Part shown: one piece after another, positions 9,929-23,610 of the stretch
How the letters are laid out: each line of letters opens with the position of its first letter
How positions within the stretch are numbered: position 1 is the first letter of the stretch
NCBI GenBank assembly: GCA_038503065.1
Contig: JBCAMK010000003.1
Coordinates: 434,001-498,000, forward strand
From: Paragyromitra xinjiangensis
Lineage: Eukaryota; Ascomycota; Pezizomycetes; Pezizales; Discinaceae
Reading direction: 5' to 3'
Length of the DNA: 64,000 nt
The notes under the pieces: generated by a model
Database searches by the model: none
What the model was told of the DNA's origin: nothing
Seen by the model: only the letters and a program-made list of their open reading frames with translations
Program-made: the position numbers and the translations under genes

Positions 9929-11971
9929 TCATTTAATAGCAGGTCTGAGAGAAATAAGTACCCCGGCCCCCGGCGTACCAACAATCTCAGTTTGCATCCA
10001 CTGTTTTTCCGTTTCCCTCGACTCGACAGCCTCGAACTCCTGGAACAGCCTCACGAGCGAGTAACCCATCTCTGTCAGAGCGAATTGCTGACCGACGCAA
10101 ATCCTTGGCCCGCCGTTAAAGGGAATATATTGCCAGGTCTTGGGTATCCTGAGTAATTTTGTGTAAGCCTTGGGCATTGAGATAAGATAAAAGCACTACT
10201 ATGCTTACCATCTGCTCCATCTATCGGGATCGAATTTATTAACATCTGCCCCAAAGAGGTCCTCTCTCCTTTGCATACTCAAGGCTGAGTATCCAATAGG
10301 TGTGCCCTTGGGTATACCGACAGGCTAAAAGACGTCAGTGACAGATTTTTTCAGGGCGAAGGGGCTACTATCTCACATCTTGCCCGTTTGGGCCAGCTCC
10401 ACGCGGTAGATACGTATCCTTGAGAGCTGAACGAATATTGAACGGTACTACACCTACTTGTTAGTAAAGTTCATGAGAACGCGTGGGGGGAGCGCTAGGG
10501 AGAGGAGAGGAGAGAAGAGACAAGATATGCTACTCACTAGCAGGATACAACCTCAGTGTCTCATTGATGATATGCTGAAGATACTTCATTTCCTTCAAAT
10601 CAGTATAAGTCGGCAGCGTATCCGACCCCAGCCTCTCCAAAATCTCCATCCTCAACCTTTCTACCACCTTCGGCTGCTTCGACAACTCATACAATGTCCA
10701 GCTAAGTGTAGCAGCGGTTGTGTCCCTCGCTGCCAACAAAACGGCAACGATCTGATCCCTCAACATCTGCGGGTCCCTAGTGAACTCAGCAAGGGCGTGC
10801 AAAAAGTTATATTCCTTTTCGGTTTTCTCCTTAAGTTCTTCTGGTCTCATCGCAAGTGTTTGCCTTACGAAAGGCTCAACGAAGGAGTTTAAAGTTCTCA
10901 GGTTTTTATTGAACTCCCGTCTTGGCAAAAAGGCTTGAATCGGTCTGAGAGGAAAAAGTTATTAATTCACTTCCGAAGAAAGGCGACGAATTCGTCCTCA
11001 CCCAAGCCTCTCTGTGTCATTCATAAACCTCTGGATCTCGGCGAACGCAATTGCAAACTCAGCCTTAGGAGTTCCCAAGCTATTCACAGAGCTGCCTAGC
11101 AAGAAATCCGTTGCAGAGTCGAGTGTGAAGCGGTAAAATAAATCTTTCATATCCACCGTCCCGCCATCTCTAGGGATGCACGTCATCATGTGGGATATGT
11201 GTCGTTCGAAAGTGTGGAGATCGGCAACACGGTCTTTGAGGAACTGCGGTCTGATAAGTTGACGAGAGGCATGCCATTGTTGGCCGTCGGTAGCAAAGAT
11301 GCTGTTTCCGAGGAATGGCGACCATCTCTCGTGGAAACGTTCTCCTTTGCCTGTGGGAAGGCGTCGGTTAATATATACGGCAATGTTCTCAAATAGCACA
11401 AAAGAAAAACAAGGCCCCTTTAGTACTTGTTGTCGAATCAAGTGTTTGATACTCTGTTGGTGATGGTCACCCGATCGGTAGCAACAGTTCAACAACAAGC
11501 ATAAGAAGTAACTGTATCAAAAGTATACCATACCATAATCCCCAAATTGCGATGCCAAAATAGCCTTGATGTTTTCCGGATCATCTGTGAGAATGATTCT
11601 CTGTCCTAGCAGTGTTGTCTCAACCGTACGGTTCATCAGTCTGTCGAATCTTCCTTTCCAAAGCTCTAGGTTTTCATTCCTCAAAGCGAACTGAACAGTA
11701 TTCCAAATGACATCAAGACCTTTTAAGATTTAGCAGATAGTTGTTAGCACTGCAATACGGCACGGAACATGCTCCCCTACAATACAGAATAGAATGGGAA
11801 CTTTGATATACCGAATAGTATTGTGTATGAGGGTATTTGGGTTGCCCTTCCTCCCAACTTGTGGATCTTCGAGTTCTGCCTTAACTTTGAAAATCCAAGC
11901 GTCAAGACAGCCGCCACTACCAGCGAGAGGAGTAGCCCAGGGGCCGATTGCTGGATTACATCAAGAAGCAT
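9929..11971 (-). CDS. Cytochrome P450, CYP52-like
   Basis: Seven exons (minus): 11971-11812, 11719-11534, 11350-11002, 10944-10538, 10447-10377, 10324-10209, 10148-9929; 502 aa, a usual microsomal P450 length. An N-terminal membrane anchor (about residues 8-30) is followed by a [14 protein letters not shown] segment typical of CYP52-type enzymes. The I-helix oxygen-binding motif is AARDTT (303-308), ExxR is ETLR (360-363), the PERF-like motif is DPDRW, and the haem loop is [10 protein letters not shown] with Cys447 as thiolate ligand. CYP52 relatives hydroxylate alkanes or fatty acids at the terminal carbon; the substrate here is inferred only at group level. All junction phases agree. The least certain acceptor is at 10448, chosen because it gives LRLYPAIPFNIR with normal family spacing. 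Intron 2 (183 nt) is unusually long for this window. Confidence 0.88.
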
Positions 11972-14900
11972 ATTGTTGTTCGTCTAACAAATAATTCTTA
12001 GGAACGAAAACCCCAGTTCAAATATTTTAGATCTTTAGAGATAAGAATCCGGGGAGGGGTAATAATATAAGTTATCGATATGCACAGAAAATTCGAATCA
12101 CACCACGGAAATGTCAGGCCGTTATATATGAAGCCTAGTTCAGAATTCCACCATTCCCCCGGAAAACAATCCTCCCTTCACCAACCCCAAGATCGCCCAC
12201 ATCCAATTTGAGGTAAAAAAACGTGATCGGAAATGGGGTAAAAAATTGCCCACAAGTCTCCCACATTCGCGGTGTCGGGACCCGAGCTCCCACCAACATG
12301 TGGTTGAAGGAATATATCCCCAGATCACGGGCAGACTAGCATTAGAGGGTCGGGTCTGACCGAGAACTTACCAGAAATCATACTGGTTGGCTCTAAGCCT
12401 TCCCCTTTCCAGAATCCACATTCCATTTTATGCTAATTTGCTTGCCTGGCCAATACATTCCCACTCCATCGTGGAAAAGAGCACTTTGGTTTCACATTTA
12501 AGCGAACCATCCTCTATCCGAGAACGGAACATCTATCATGGTGCACCGTACCACAGCCCCAATTTCCTTCCCTCTCCCACACGAGGACGTTCCATCAATG
12601 ATTGCCGTTGAAGCAGTCGTTCCTTGGACCCGAATCACCAAGCCTGACGTGCTAACGCGATCTGCAGAGCTTGGCAGATCTCGTGCACGGTGCAGCTGCG
12701 GGGTTGGAAAGTGATCACAAGCTGCCTCGGTTATGAACTGCAGAACTTGCAAGCGAGCTTTTGGTTACTATGCAGGTAATTATCCTCAGAGACCCGTTTT
12801 CACAGTCAGTGGGGTGTTCAACCTTCAGTATCTATGGTGAAAAAAAACTATCCTGCTAATCTCCAGCACTGCGAATAGTAGCCATTAGGTAAGGACAATG
12901 ATTTATTCACCACCTAACGGGCCGCATTGTTTTGTGGGTTGCATACCCGTTAGACCCGTGAGCCAATACGTCATACGTGTAATGTTTTCCTATGTCGACG
13001 CTGTGCTACTCACTAGGGTTTGCAAGGGGTTTCTCCCTGATCCACAGGTCCCGAAGGTCAAGGAGAATTAGAAGCCTGACTAACATATGGTACTAGGATT
13101 CGTTAGGAATCAACCACAATTCTCAGGAGTGATTTCAAAGATCTGGGGTTATAGAATACTATCTTGAGCTCTCTCGTTGGGATTTCAATCTTCGTGCTAC
13201 GGTGTTTCAGTATTAGGACAAAGTTTGAGGTAACCTGCCTAAAATTAGGAATTATCCTTCTAGCGTACTAGAAACCATTCCAGAAAACCCGACATTCCTG
13301 ATGTCCTAGTCACCACTGCCTTTTTCATTGATTTTCTTCCTCTTCATTCCCCTCCTCCTCCAAGCGAGCTCTACCCGCCCCTCCCGTCTCTAAAACTCTT
13401 CCCCGAACCTACACCCTGCTCCAAGTGCAATTTGACATTCCGGATGTATTATCACATCTAATCACTCGTCTGGGGAGCCATAGGCACGAAATGGAATTTC
13501 GTATCATGAGTCCCCCAAAGCTTTTCCAGATAGATCTATTGTTTAGTTGTTACACACCCTCCTATACAAACCTCGCTTCATGCAAGACGAGCCTGGTCAA
13601 CGTTCTGTTTCCGCGGCGTCCAATTTAGTTCCCATCTACTTTTTCCTCCACACGGAATATTTGTGAGACATTCTGAGGTCTTAGCTTACCGCACAGCACG
13701 AAAGCTCCTGTCTCGGCCCGATCTCGGTTAAAATTTTCACCCATGTGAACATATAACGCCCAGCCTAACTGCTGGCCTGTGAACACGTTCTGATCCGCCC
13801 CAAGATCCACAAACCACCCGATACACACACCTTTATCCACGTACATGAGATATAGGAATACATAACTACAAATAAGCGATGGGGAATCGTACATGATACA
13901 AGTTTATTCCTGATGCCGATTGCTATAATAAATTGCCAAATAACCGGAAATGGATGTTGCAGCCAAGACACTGCATCTAGGTCACGACACGAATCTTGAG
14001 GTTTCAAGCAGGCATTGAAACAGAATGATGGTACATAAAGCACCAGCGTATGCCAGAAATTTATGTTATCTTCATCTGGCAGTTTCACCACCATTAATCT
14101 ATCTAATGATATGGGCATTGCTGTGGATGTTTCCCGGTTGTTCTACTATGGATGATCGCAGCTCTAGGGTAGCATCGGGGGCTACCCCGATTTTTCTACA
14201 GCTAAACAGTTAGTTTATCGTATTTCTGGGGAAACTTTATTTTTCCGCACCCTGGAGACCCCTGGTACGGGCCTGGTACGGGGGGCCCGGGGGGTCTTTT
14301 AGTTTACCCTCACTTAAAATTGAGATTTGGCGCTACGTTAAAAAAACTACTTACGTTTTGGAGCATGGGCTCACCGTTTCCGCCAATTAATGGTTACTTA
14401 AGTGCAAGTTGCTAAAGAGTGTACTAAAAAAATCTCGCTAATTTACTAAATGCGATACTCGCTAGGGAATTGATTTAATTAATGATATTCTTTTCGATGC
14501 TACTGTATTACATTCCAGCTACTTTATGTAGGTGTAGTCTACCCTCTCTAGCAATCCATCAATGATACCGGGCTCTGCCCTCTTGATCCACGCTTCTCCT
14601 GTTTCTCATCTACACGGCGTAAAGTACTATATCTCATGTGGAAGAGATTCTTCGCCCCTTTTCTCAGCCATTAAGAAAGCGCTCAATTAGTACCTTGCTA
14701 ACAGCAGCCATATTCTGTCCCTGGTGTGCGGGCTTACCCTCAGTTTTTAGAAGCTGCTCTAAATCCTTTCAGTTTCGCCCTCCACTTCGGAGCTTGTTTA
14801 ACTACGTTTTTCCATTCTTCTAGCAACTCTGCCTTCAATTTTGATACTCGATCCACGGTTTCCCTCTGTTTTTTGGGCTTTCAATTGACACCCAGTACTA

Positions 14901-17900
14901 AGATGGGAGGCAGAGACTAACGGTGAATTTGGCTAGAGTGGGAATATACGTAGCTCTCCAGAGATGAATAAAATAATGGTTTATTCCTCCTTAAAACCCC
15001 TACTACTCGCTATCCCTACACCTATAATAGGACTGTAGAACTCTTAAAGCTGAAACCACTTATGTCTCGCCTAACCTACTGGAAAATAAATCATGAGATA
15101 TCACTCGGTGATTTTCTAGTGCAAGCGGTAGGCTCGTATCCTTTCCTCTTAGCTTGTGTGCTAGTCTTGGGTTCAGCTCGCTAAGTAGGAAATCTCACAA
15201 CGATAATCTATCAGACTATGGACCTAAAACGAAATCTCTGGTCGAGGTATATGCCAAGACACAGCAAGAGAGACACGAGGGTTGAGGACGCAGGGTTAGG
15301 TGTTTTCAGCAGCAGTATTTCCACATCATGCTTTTTCCTGCGACTATTGCCGTCGGTGGTTTTTCGTATATGTTTGTAGCGACTTACTGTGATGCCATTT
15401 GACAATTAAGTAAGTTGAGCTCGTACAGCTCGCAATATCATGGGCGTTACAACCCGAGGTATATCTTGGTTGTTTTAGCGGTTGATAATCTGGGGCGTAA
15501 CCTTGAAAGTAGCGTCGAACAGGTCGTTTTCGTGCCGCAGCGTGCTTTGGCTGTTTTCATGTACTCCCCAGGTGTGCTTTATGTTTTCGGTTTTTTGGCG
15601 ATGTGGATATGAATTTGTTACAGGCAAAGCCAGACATTGGCTACCGCTAAAGCAGCCTAGCTCGTATAGCCATTCGTTTTCTGGCCAAAGGGATCAGAAG
15701 ATGAATGATTGGACCGATGTTTAGGGAAACCCCCGTCAATATAAAGACAGTCGTCGCGAAACTACCTATCTTGCACCTATACTTTCAATCTTAGCTATGC
15801 AGCGTTAAGAGGGCGCATCCTGTCGGGAAGGGTGAACCAGCCCACGCGACGTAGTCAGATCTCCCTATCAACCGTAATCTAGTTTACCCCCAAAACCGCA
15901 CCCCGGTTAAGGTTGTAGATCTCCCGTCTCGCTTATGCGTGACATGCATGACCTTGCAACAAGAAGCCGCAGAGCCGCAACACACCATGATGCCAGGTAA
16001 GGCCCCCCTCTCCATAATTCTCTGACGGAATTTATCTGCAGATAGTGAGTTCATCATGACGCTAGACCTGACGTGGCAGGGGCTCCACCGCGTGTCGAAG
16101 CATTACCGTAGATCGCAGTAGGAGGATCTGATTAGCTGCTCCCCCCGCATCCTTACGCATGGAGTTGACTTTATGGGTGGCTTCAAACATGATACGCGAG
16201 GATAGTCGCTAGCATATGCAGGGTTGAGGGGCGACCTCACAGCTGTGGCTACCAGCCTCCCGTTGTTGGTGGAGCGTTGCTGGCATAGGAAGAGCCACGT
16301 CGATGCCAACCCTCCTTAGTGGTACAGGCGCTTTTCAAGGACGAGGGGTCGCCGACCACCATTCATCCGTTTCTTTATACGGTTGGTGGGATGCGTTATG
16401 GTATTATGGGCGTGGCTGAATGTTTTAGTCGTACCTGCATATCTTTCCCGTGAGCGATGCTATTCCGTGGAGAAGCTCGGTCAGGAGAATACACAAAGGA
16501 TAACCAGATCTTTAGAGTCGCAACAGTTATTGTGATCGAAAGGGTCTCTGAAGGAAGCTACTTCTGGCCAAGGGAAAACGGTTTAGAAAGATCACGGGTG
16601 AGCGCCGGGAAATACGATACAGGGCACATGTAGGTGACTGAGTAGCTACTGCCGAAATCACTCCGGAATATATTTCTAATCCGTAAGTACCCGAAAACAC
16701 AGACTACGGAGGGTTCTTGACCAATTGGAAAGTTAAATAAAGTCTGATTATCTAACTCGTCAAAACGGCCTACGTGCGGTTTGCATTTTTCGGGTACCTA
16801 TGACTTGATCTAAGCCGTAGGTGAGATTTAGACACTAGTATTTGATTAATTCCTACCTGGCAGCAGCCTCAGCCTAGAAGGGAGAAGACCCGCAAAGAAT
16901 CATCTTACATGATTGGCTTACCCAGGTAATTACCATCTGTAAGCACAGAGGCGCATGTTCAAGAACAGAATTGGTTCCCTCTATAGCTAGTCAAAAACTC
17001 GAATTCCCTTTCATCTATCCTGATAAGCAGTCTAACATCGATACTTGAATGGGGGGTATTGACACTAAGTGCATTTCTATTGATGAAGCGAACCTATCCT
17101 TGATTATTCTAAGGTGGTTCAAACGCGAACTACTAGGTATCACTTGGTAGAGCATGATTTCCATAGCTATGTCTCAGGCGTCCAGAGAGGTAATTTTAGC
17201 GGATGGGTTTGCGTCCCAGGAGTATCGAATATCAACAAAGTATTGCGGAGCTTTTATACCAGAAAGCCTAACGTTTCTCGAAATAAAACTTTGTGTTTGG
17301 ATCGTTCTAGATTTCCCGTCCTTCATTGCACTGATTCATTGATACCAAACGGATTCACCAGAAGATTCTATGCTACCCTCCCTCTGATAGAAAGCAAAGG
17401 ATCATTCTCGCCGAGTAGCTTAATAGTAAGGAAAACATTGTCGGGATGCGAGGATAGAGGTTTGACTTTATAGAAAAATTGGTCTGGGAGACTTCGTTGG
17501 TAGGCCATGGGAATGGTTTTTGTTAGTTTAAGGGCCCTTCTCCACGTACATCTCCATGATAGTGCTATCCTCCATTTCAAGTATGTTGAAGTTGATAGGG
17601 TAGCTCACAATAGTAAAGCTGAAGCAACACTGGAGATGAGAAGAATGAAGTAAATAGATATAAAGTTCATCGGAGCTATAATTGAAAGAATAAAATAAGG
17701 TCTTCAAAGAGGGCTGAGTGTTTCTAGTGCTTTAGGTGAAGCCGAAAGCTTTCCGAGAGCTCCACACCATATTAATGTGCCCCCCCCCGTAAATTTTAGC
17801 ATCTGCTTATCATACACCAACCAAAGGAACCAAGCTAGAGTAACAACCCTTGCTATCGAGTAACTTTATTCGTGTGTGATATCAATACAAGGATCTAACA

Positions 17901-19544
17901 AATCTCCCATACCTAACCACCTCCCAACTTCGGCTACTTCCCGATAACAACAAACCAGGCCTTTATCACGCTTGCTAGTCAACTTATAGTTATGAGAAAT
18001 CCAGAGCCAGTAATCGAGGGTTTATTTCTAAAACCTGCGCTTATCTTCAATAATCGTGGTTCGTAATGATTGTTATCACGATCTATGGGGCCAAGGCTTG
18101 ATGCTCGGGATATACCTCTATTTACCTTCACATCAGTCTCTGTAGCGTAGATCATGATTAATAGGAGTCTAGAGCCCAGATGAATCTCGACCGCCGACCG
18201 GGCTGCAAGCATTTCACACTATAAATGGCTAGAAATTTCGATTTCTCATATTACACATACACAGGTGGGTGCGTTTACAAACCCCTCACCCACTCACTTC
18301 CTTGGCAAACGGTAACTGACCAGTGAGGAACTACTGAACGTTGAAAATGTGGATGACCCGAGAAGTGCACTTAATTCATATCCCTTCGCACCTCATTATT
18401 GCACAAAACAGAGAAGCAATCTGAGACAAAAAATCCCCACCAGCCAACCGCAAAGTCGAGAAATTTTCTTGGGCATGTTTCCACTAATGGAGTGAATGTA
18501 CGCACACATGCAGATGCTGCTGAAGACCCTCAGCAGTACCGGTAACGCGCCTACGATATACTTAGAAATTTACCGATCATAGCAAGCCCACCCATCATTT
18601 AGCTTGAACTAGCTAGCTAAATCAGAGCCAAAATTTGCATTGCCAGCCTCACCTGTATCAACTAGGCGCAGAGTCGACATGGTTCTTAATAGAGAAAGTT
18701 ATCCCTATCGATCAGCTCCCTGAAAGCATGGGCTATAAGGAAAACATAGACAACTGACTAACTAGGTCTAGCTATGAAGGACAAATATCCACAGTCACAC
18801 GCCGAAACCAATCAACCAAGATGGCAGCACATACATATATCCCCTCATGCCGTGCGTAGAGACCTGAAGTTACCTGGAGGGCGTTAATTCTGGCCATAAA
18901 GAGCCATCTGTCTGACAATCGTGATCCTGCAGCCATGTTTGAAAACGCCTAACGGCATCTTCCGACTTCCCAACCCCTAAAAACACTGATTAGGGAGACA
19001 TATCTTTCTTTAGTACAATCAGCCACTTCAGTTATGCTGATTCTTGAGTGATAAGATAAATATCCGTCACCCTACAAAGATTCTATCAAGTTCTCGATCC
19101 ACATTGAGGCACACATTGCAAAGAAGCAGGGTTCTCACTCTAGACTTTCAGCTCACAACGCCATGCCCCGAGACATGTCGCCAGCCGTGAGTTGTTTCTC
19201 CAGAAACACACATTCTGGCCCGAGGCCGTGAGGGCGTGCATGCCCCCTTATAGATAATAATAGTTCCCGTCCATGACGCCATCTCCCCGCGGAGAACTGG
19301 CAATCGGCGGGTTCCATCTTGCATGAACTATGTAGGATACCGGAACGGTAATATAAGTAATGATCGATAATTATCAGATATGGTAGTCATTAATTAGGGC
19401 ATAACTAGCTATTAACATAAATCCCCCAACCCATCGATATCATGGCACCACGAGAATGGTCATTACATGCTAACCAACCCTGAACCAAAAATTATAACAA
19501 AGGAAAAACGCCGTGATGTAGATCTACTCATAATTACCACACTT
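11972..19544. other. 7.6 kb gene-free, decayed-looking island
   Basis: I find no gene with domain-like protein features on either strand; all open frames are short. Contents seen: a G/C-rich clump at about 14255-14300 with the unit CTGGTACGGG twice; a 46-codon charged, helix-like open frame on the minus strand at 14743-14880; a short inverted-repeat element at 16686-16798; a C10-11 run at about 17778; many TA-rich stretches. The composition would fit old transposon remains eroded by mutation, but no transposase or reverse transcriptase motif is recognisable. Confidence 0.4.
16686..16798. mobile_element. Candidate short MITE with 12-bp terminal inverted repeats
   Basis: The left end reads AGTACCCGAAAA (16686-16697). 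The right end is its inverse complement with one mismatch (16787-16798). Both ends are flanked directly by TA (16684-16685 and 16799-16800), as expected for a Tc1/mariner-type target duplication. The element would be 113 bp and non-coding. Twelve bases with one mismatch can occur by chance, so this is tentative. Confidence 0.3.
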
Positions 19545-21372
19545 CTAGTTCAGTGCACAATCACCCTCATTCTGGTGACACCACAGCTGCATAATAGGAC
19601 TCGCGCTAACACCCCTCAACACCAGTCTCTCTCTAAACTCAGCCAGTCTCGGGCTTGCATCAGCGAAAGTCCTGTTCACGCCATTGGCATCTTGGCGACC
19701 ACTCCACAAAACCTCTCCAGCAGCGCTGCCACGCGGCCAGACCATGCTGTCGAGGGTTACGCCGTCGATCTGTTCACTCCAGGCGTGGACTTCGCCGCCA
19801 AGGACTAGTTTGGCTTGGTCTGCGCTCAGGCCGGCAATGGGATCGTAGCTGTAGACTGTTTGGAGATGTTAGAATTTGTGCTTGGATTTTTATGGGGGGG
19901 GGAACATACCGAGACGCCAGTTCTTCTTAGGAGAGCAATAGTCGTTGAATGGGTAGTATTGTTTATAGACATTCGGGCCAAAGTCAAGCCACTGGCCATT
20001 ACCGCAGTCCAGGTACCAGAAGTTATAGTTTCCAGCAATAGCACGGAAACCCTTACTAACAACATTCTTTGTGCTTTCGTCCGAGAGCCAGGTCTGAACA
20101 ATCGTACCGTTTGTCAAAGTCAGATTCCAATCCAGGAGCATCTCCTCCCAGACGACCGGGCTCATCCCATTCTTCCTGACCTCGCTATGAACGTGGGAAA
20201 GAAATTTCTGGAGTGCAGGTGTTAAGACGGCGGTGTCGTTGGACTGAACGCCTGGGTCGAGATTGTAGATGTTTTTGTTGACTTCGTCACCGCCGGTGTG
20301 GAAGTATGGAGTATGCCGTCTTAGTCTCGGTAGTAAGTCGCCGAGAAGAGTAGTAACGAAGTTATCTACATCGGGGTTGTTGAGCTTCAAGGATCCGGAA
20401 GGAGGTTGCGCAGCGTATGTAGCCCAATTAGGCTGGATATTCCAACCAGTGATAAGATCAGGGTAAGCCTCGTGGATGATGCTGGTGTGACCAGGCATAT
20501 CGATTTCGACGATAACCTGCACACCTCTCTTCTCGGCAAAATCTAGGATCGTTTGAACGTCGTCTGGGGTATATGTTAATCCATCGGCATAAGACCCGAG
20601 CGATGCAAGATCTGGTAATGCTGGGATTTCAAGCGGCCAGGACTGAGCATCAGTCACATGGAGGTGAAGACGGTTCATCTTGTTCCAGGAGAGCGCGTCG
20701 ATGGTTCTGAGAATGTCCTCTTTCGGATACCATTGTCTGGCAACATCCAAGTTCAACCCACGATGTTGGAACTTTGGCTTATCGACGATGGAGACGGGTG
20801 CGAGGTTGGAATAAACGTTACCGCCGAATTTTTGCGTGTAATAGAACAACTGCGTTAGGCTGGTGAGAGCATGGAGCACACCATAACTTGATGGAGCAGT
20901 GATATATACTGTATCGCTATTGGCGGGAACAGTCAAGTTATAGCTCTCGTCGAATTCCCCATATTTCGGCGCGTCGGAGGTCTCTGCTTTGGTTTGTCTG
21001 ATTTTTACTAACTTGATTGTAGTACCGTTCTTGCCCGTAGGCTCGTAGTTGTCACCACGTTTGTGGAATTTCCATGGAATAAACTTCTCCTCGAAGAGAA
21101 TTGTTTTCGTGCGGCTCCATGCGCCGTAAACTTTGTCGGTGGCGGCTTGAATGTTCTGCTCAAACGACCGTCAGCTTGATACCTAGGAGTTTTGTTTTGT
21201 CTTTTTGGAGATTACTTACGTTTGCAGGAGAATCAAAGGTCATGGATACATCCTCTGAGAGCCAGACGACTGAACTCCCATGTTTGTATGTCACGGGCAC
21301 AGGCCACAGGGCGGACACACATCCTGCAAATAGTACTAATGAAAAGAGACGAGTCTTGAATTTCGTCATCAT
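19545..21372 (-). CDS. Beta-N-acetylhexosaminidase (GH20), secreted
   Basis: Exons (minus) 21372-21220, 21155-19910 and 19855-19545; 569 aa. It removes terminal N-acetylglucosamine from chitin oligomers or N-glycans outside the cell. The start MMTKFKTRLF opens a signal peptide with a hydrophobic core ending near residue 22 (CVSA). The GH20 N-terminal domain and barrel follow, with RGLNLDVARQWYP, HLHVTDAQSWPLE, EIDMPGHT and the catalytic pair in HTGGDE (Asp341-Glu342). The active-site Trp segment VWEEMLLDW and the late GGEVHAWSEQID follow. The introns are 64 and 54 nt; the second contains a run of about 10 C. N-glycosylation sites such as NDT and NGT are present. Start is the first of two adjacent ATGs; the second would cost only one residue. 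Length and motifs are complete, so the gene looks intact despite the pseudogene next to it. Confidence 0.92.
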
Positions 21373-23610
21373 GATACCCTTTAAACCGGGTAGCAAGGAT
21401 GTTTTTACTGAACCAAAAGAGAAGTATAGGGAACAGGATGGGATGAGATAGGTGCTTGAGATAGTTGCTTGTAGAAGACGGAAATTGAAATGCTGAATAT
21501 ATCCCAAAGAAACAGGGGGGCAAAGCTAGAAATTAAATAGTGCGCTGAGAATGTTTGCTGTATTTAAGCATTTCAAGTTGTCCTAGGACGGGGGGGGGGC
21601 AAAAGAGGGATGGCCAAGGTGAACGGTCTACCATTGAGACATGACAATGGTGTTGCTGCCAGCCTCCTGCGTACCAAATGACTGGCCAGCAGCCCATATC
21701 AAGACAATTCTCCGTGGCTCATGCATTGGGTGGATCAAATTCCAACGGGGGCGATATTGCTGTACCCAGTCGGCTGATCATTCGCTAGGGCTGCATGTGT
21801 CCTGTCCAAGTCACCACCGTCGACAGGACAGACAGACATCACCAATTCATTCATTGTTTGAGCCCCGAAACCCTCAAACAACTTCGCCCCTGCAGCCATG
21901 TGTGTGTTCAGTGACGATTCCAATCAACCACTGGAAAAACAAAAAAGCCCTCCTGAAGGTTTGTCGCGGGCTTGAATGTCAGTCAGTCAGTCCGTCAGTC
22001 AGTCAGTCAGTCAGTCAGGGCAAGTTCCGTCGCATGTCAGCAAAAGAACTTTATTTGGATAGAGGACTGCGCCGCATTTCGGGTTCCCGCCAGCAGCCAT
22101 GCCTGAGTCGGTTAACAACACGCCTATCATAATTTGGCGAGCCAGCCTCCCCTGGCACAAAGCGGTAATGCGAGCCTTGTCAGAGACTCAGAACCTCAAA
22201 ACTGAATGGAACTTCGCCTGATGTTCATAATCTGCATCAACATGCCATGGCCCATGGCTTCAAAGGAAAATCCAAGATTGATCGCCTTATCTAAAAATAA
22301 GCACCGTTAACGTCACAGAGCCGCATCTGAAGTTCCACGACTACCGCTCTACATACAGTATGATGAAGTGTTGCCCCCCTCGATCCTCGCTTCTTACTAT
22401 CATGCATCCTTTCCGGGGTGAAATTACTCCTTTTGCCCTTTGTAACACCTACCTAACTATTGTTTCTCCCCCGTTATTGGCACGCTTTAAACTCATACCA
22501 GTAGGCAATATATAGTACCCGAACCATGGCCTCTCAGATTCTTCATCCATGGGGGCTTCGATATCTACCCACATGAAAAAAATGCACTTACCCTTAAAAC
22601 AGGTAGCAACCTACTCTGTGCCGTATATCCAGACTCCTTTTCTGCACTTTCTTTCAGTATCTTAGTCTCGACTCCAAAAAAGTGTTTATGATTTGATCGA
22701 GTACGCGGGTTTCACAAAGGCTTAATTTAGACCCCGTAAACAAGCATTTATGCACCCCGCAAGAAGGCTTGAACGAAGAATCAGGGTGTTTTTAGTTACT
22801 ATATCCAAGATCCTCCTGTGCAAAGCACAGCATGCAAAGTAAGCATTACCGCATGATCCAATCGCAGCTCCTTAGATGCGGTTGGCCAGCCGCTGTGGAT
22901 AGCGACTTCAAGTTATGCTCGGAATATTCTACGTTTCAGTACAAACCCGGGTCTTGGGTGCATGTGTTCAACCCATTGTGTGTGTGCCGCCTCCTTGAAT
23001 GTCAAAGAGAATTTCCTGGTGACCTGTTTCGGCTAAATGAACCACAACGACATTTACTCGCAGCCTGGGAGTTTTTGTTATGCTTGTACTCAGAATTCAA
23101 GACAGTTTTTATTTATTTATTTTGGCTTGGTTCTTGGCTGCAGCTTTCTATTTCATGTTGTTCTTGCTTCAATGCCTTATACAAATCGAAGTTCCCGTGG
23201 TTTTAAATCTTCTAATTCGAAGACTTTTTGACTTGGCTACATGTAAGTACATGTACTTCCTCTTTGCTGGCAACTACATGTATGCGGAGGACTATCCGGT
23301 GAAAACTATGTTGGTTTTTTTCTTTTCTTTTCGCAGCCATGTAGGACAGAAGTGCAATGCGATACAACTACTCAGCCACCACTCCCCCGCTCGTAGAGTC
23401 AGGTACAACTTGAGTGATAACTTGTGATAAAGCCATGATCGTCCAACTAGTCGATCCCACAACTCTGAATCATCTATTCTAGCCCCCGAAAATAGATCAA
23501 CTGAAAAGCCAATCTGCAGTCTATCGTTCAATCGTAGTTCTTTAGCTTTATCTATTACTCAATTCTTTCATCCAAAAAGTAAATAAAAATTACACAAAAG
23601 ATTGATCCCT
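21373..23610. other. Intergenic region upstream of the GH20 gene
   Basis: The first few hundred bases are the GH20 promoter, with a G10 run near 21590. A GTCA tetranucleotide repeat lies at 21978-22018. Past about 22100 I see no gene; frames at 22832-23206 and 23080-23427 lack recognisable features. Short ACATGTA repeats cluster at 23239-23281. Confidence 0.4.
21978..22018. repeat. (GTCA)n microsatellite
   Basis: About ten tandem GTCA units with one interruption (TCCG in place of TCAG). Plain simple-sequence repeat in non-coding DNA. Confidence 0.9.

Noticed and set aside
21978..22018. Regular repeat that might suggest a repeat array
   Set aside because: It is a plain tetranucleotide microsatellite without spacers.
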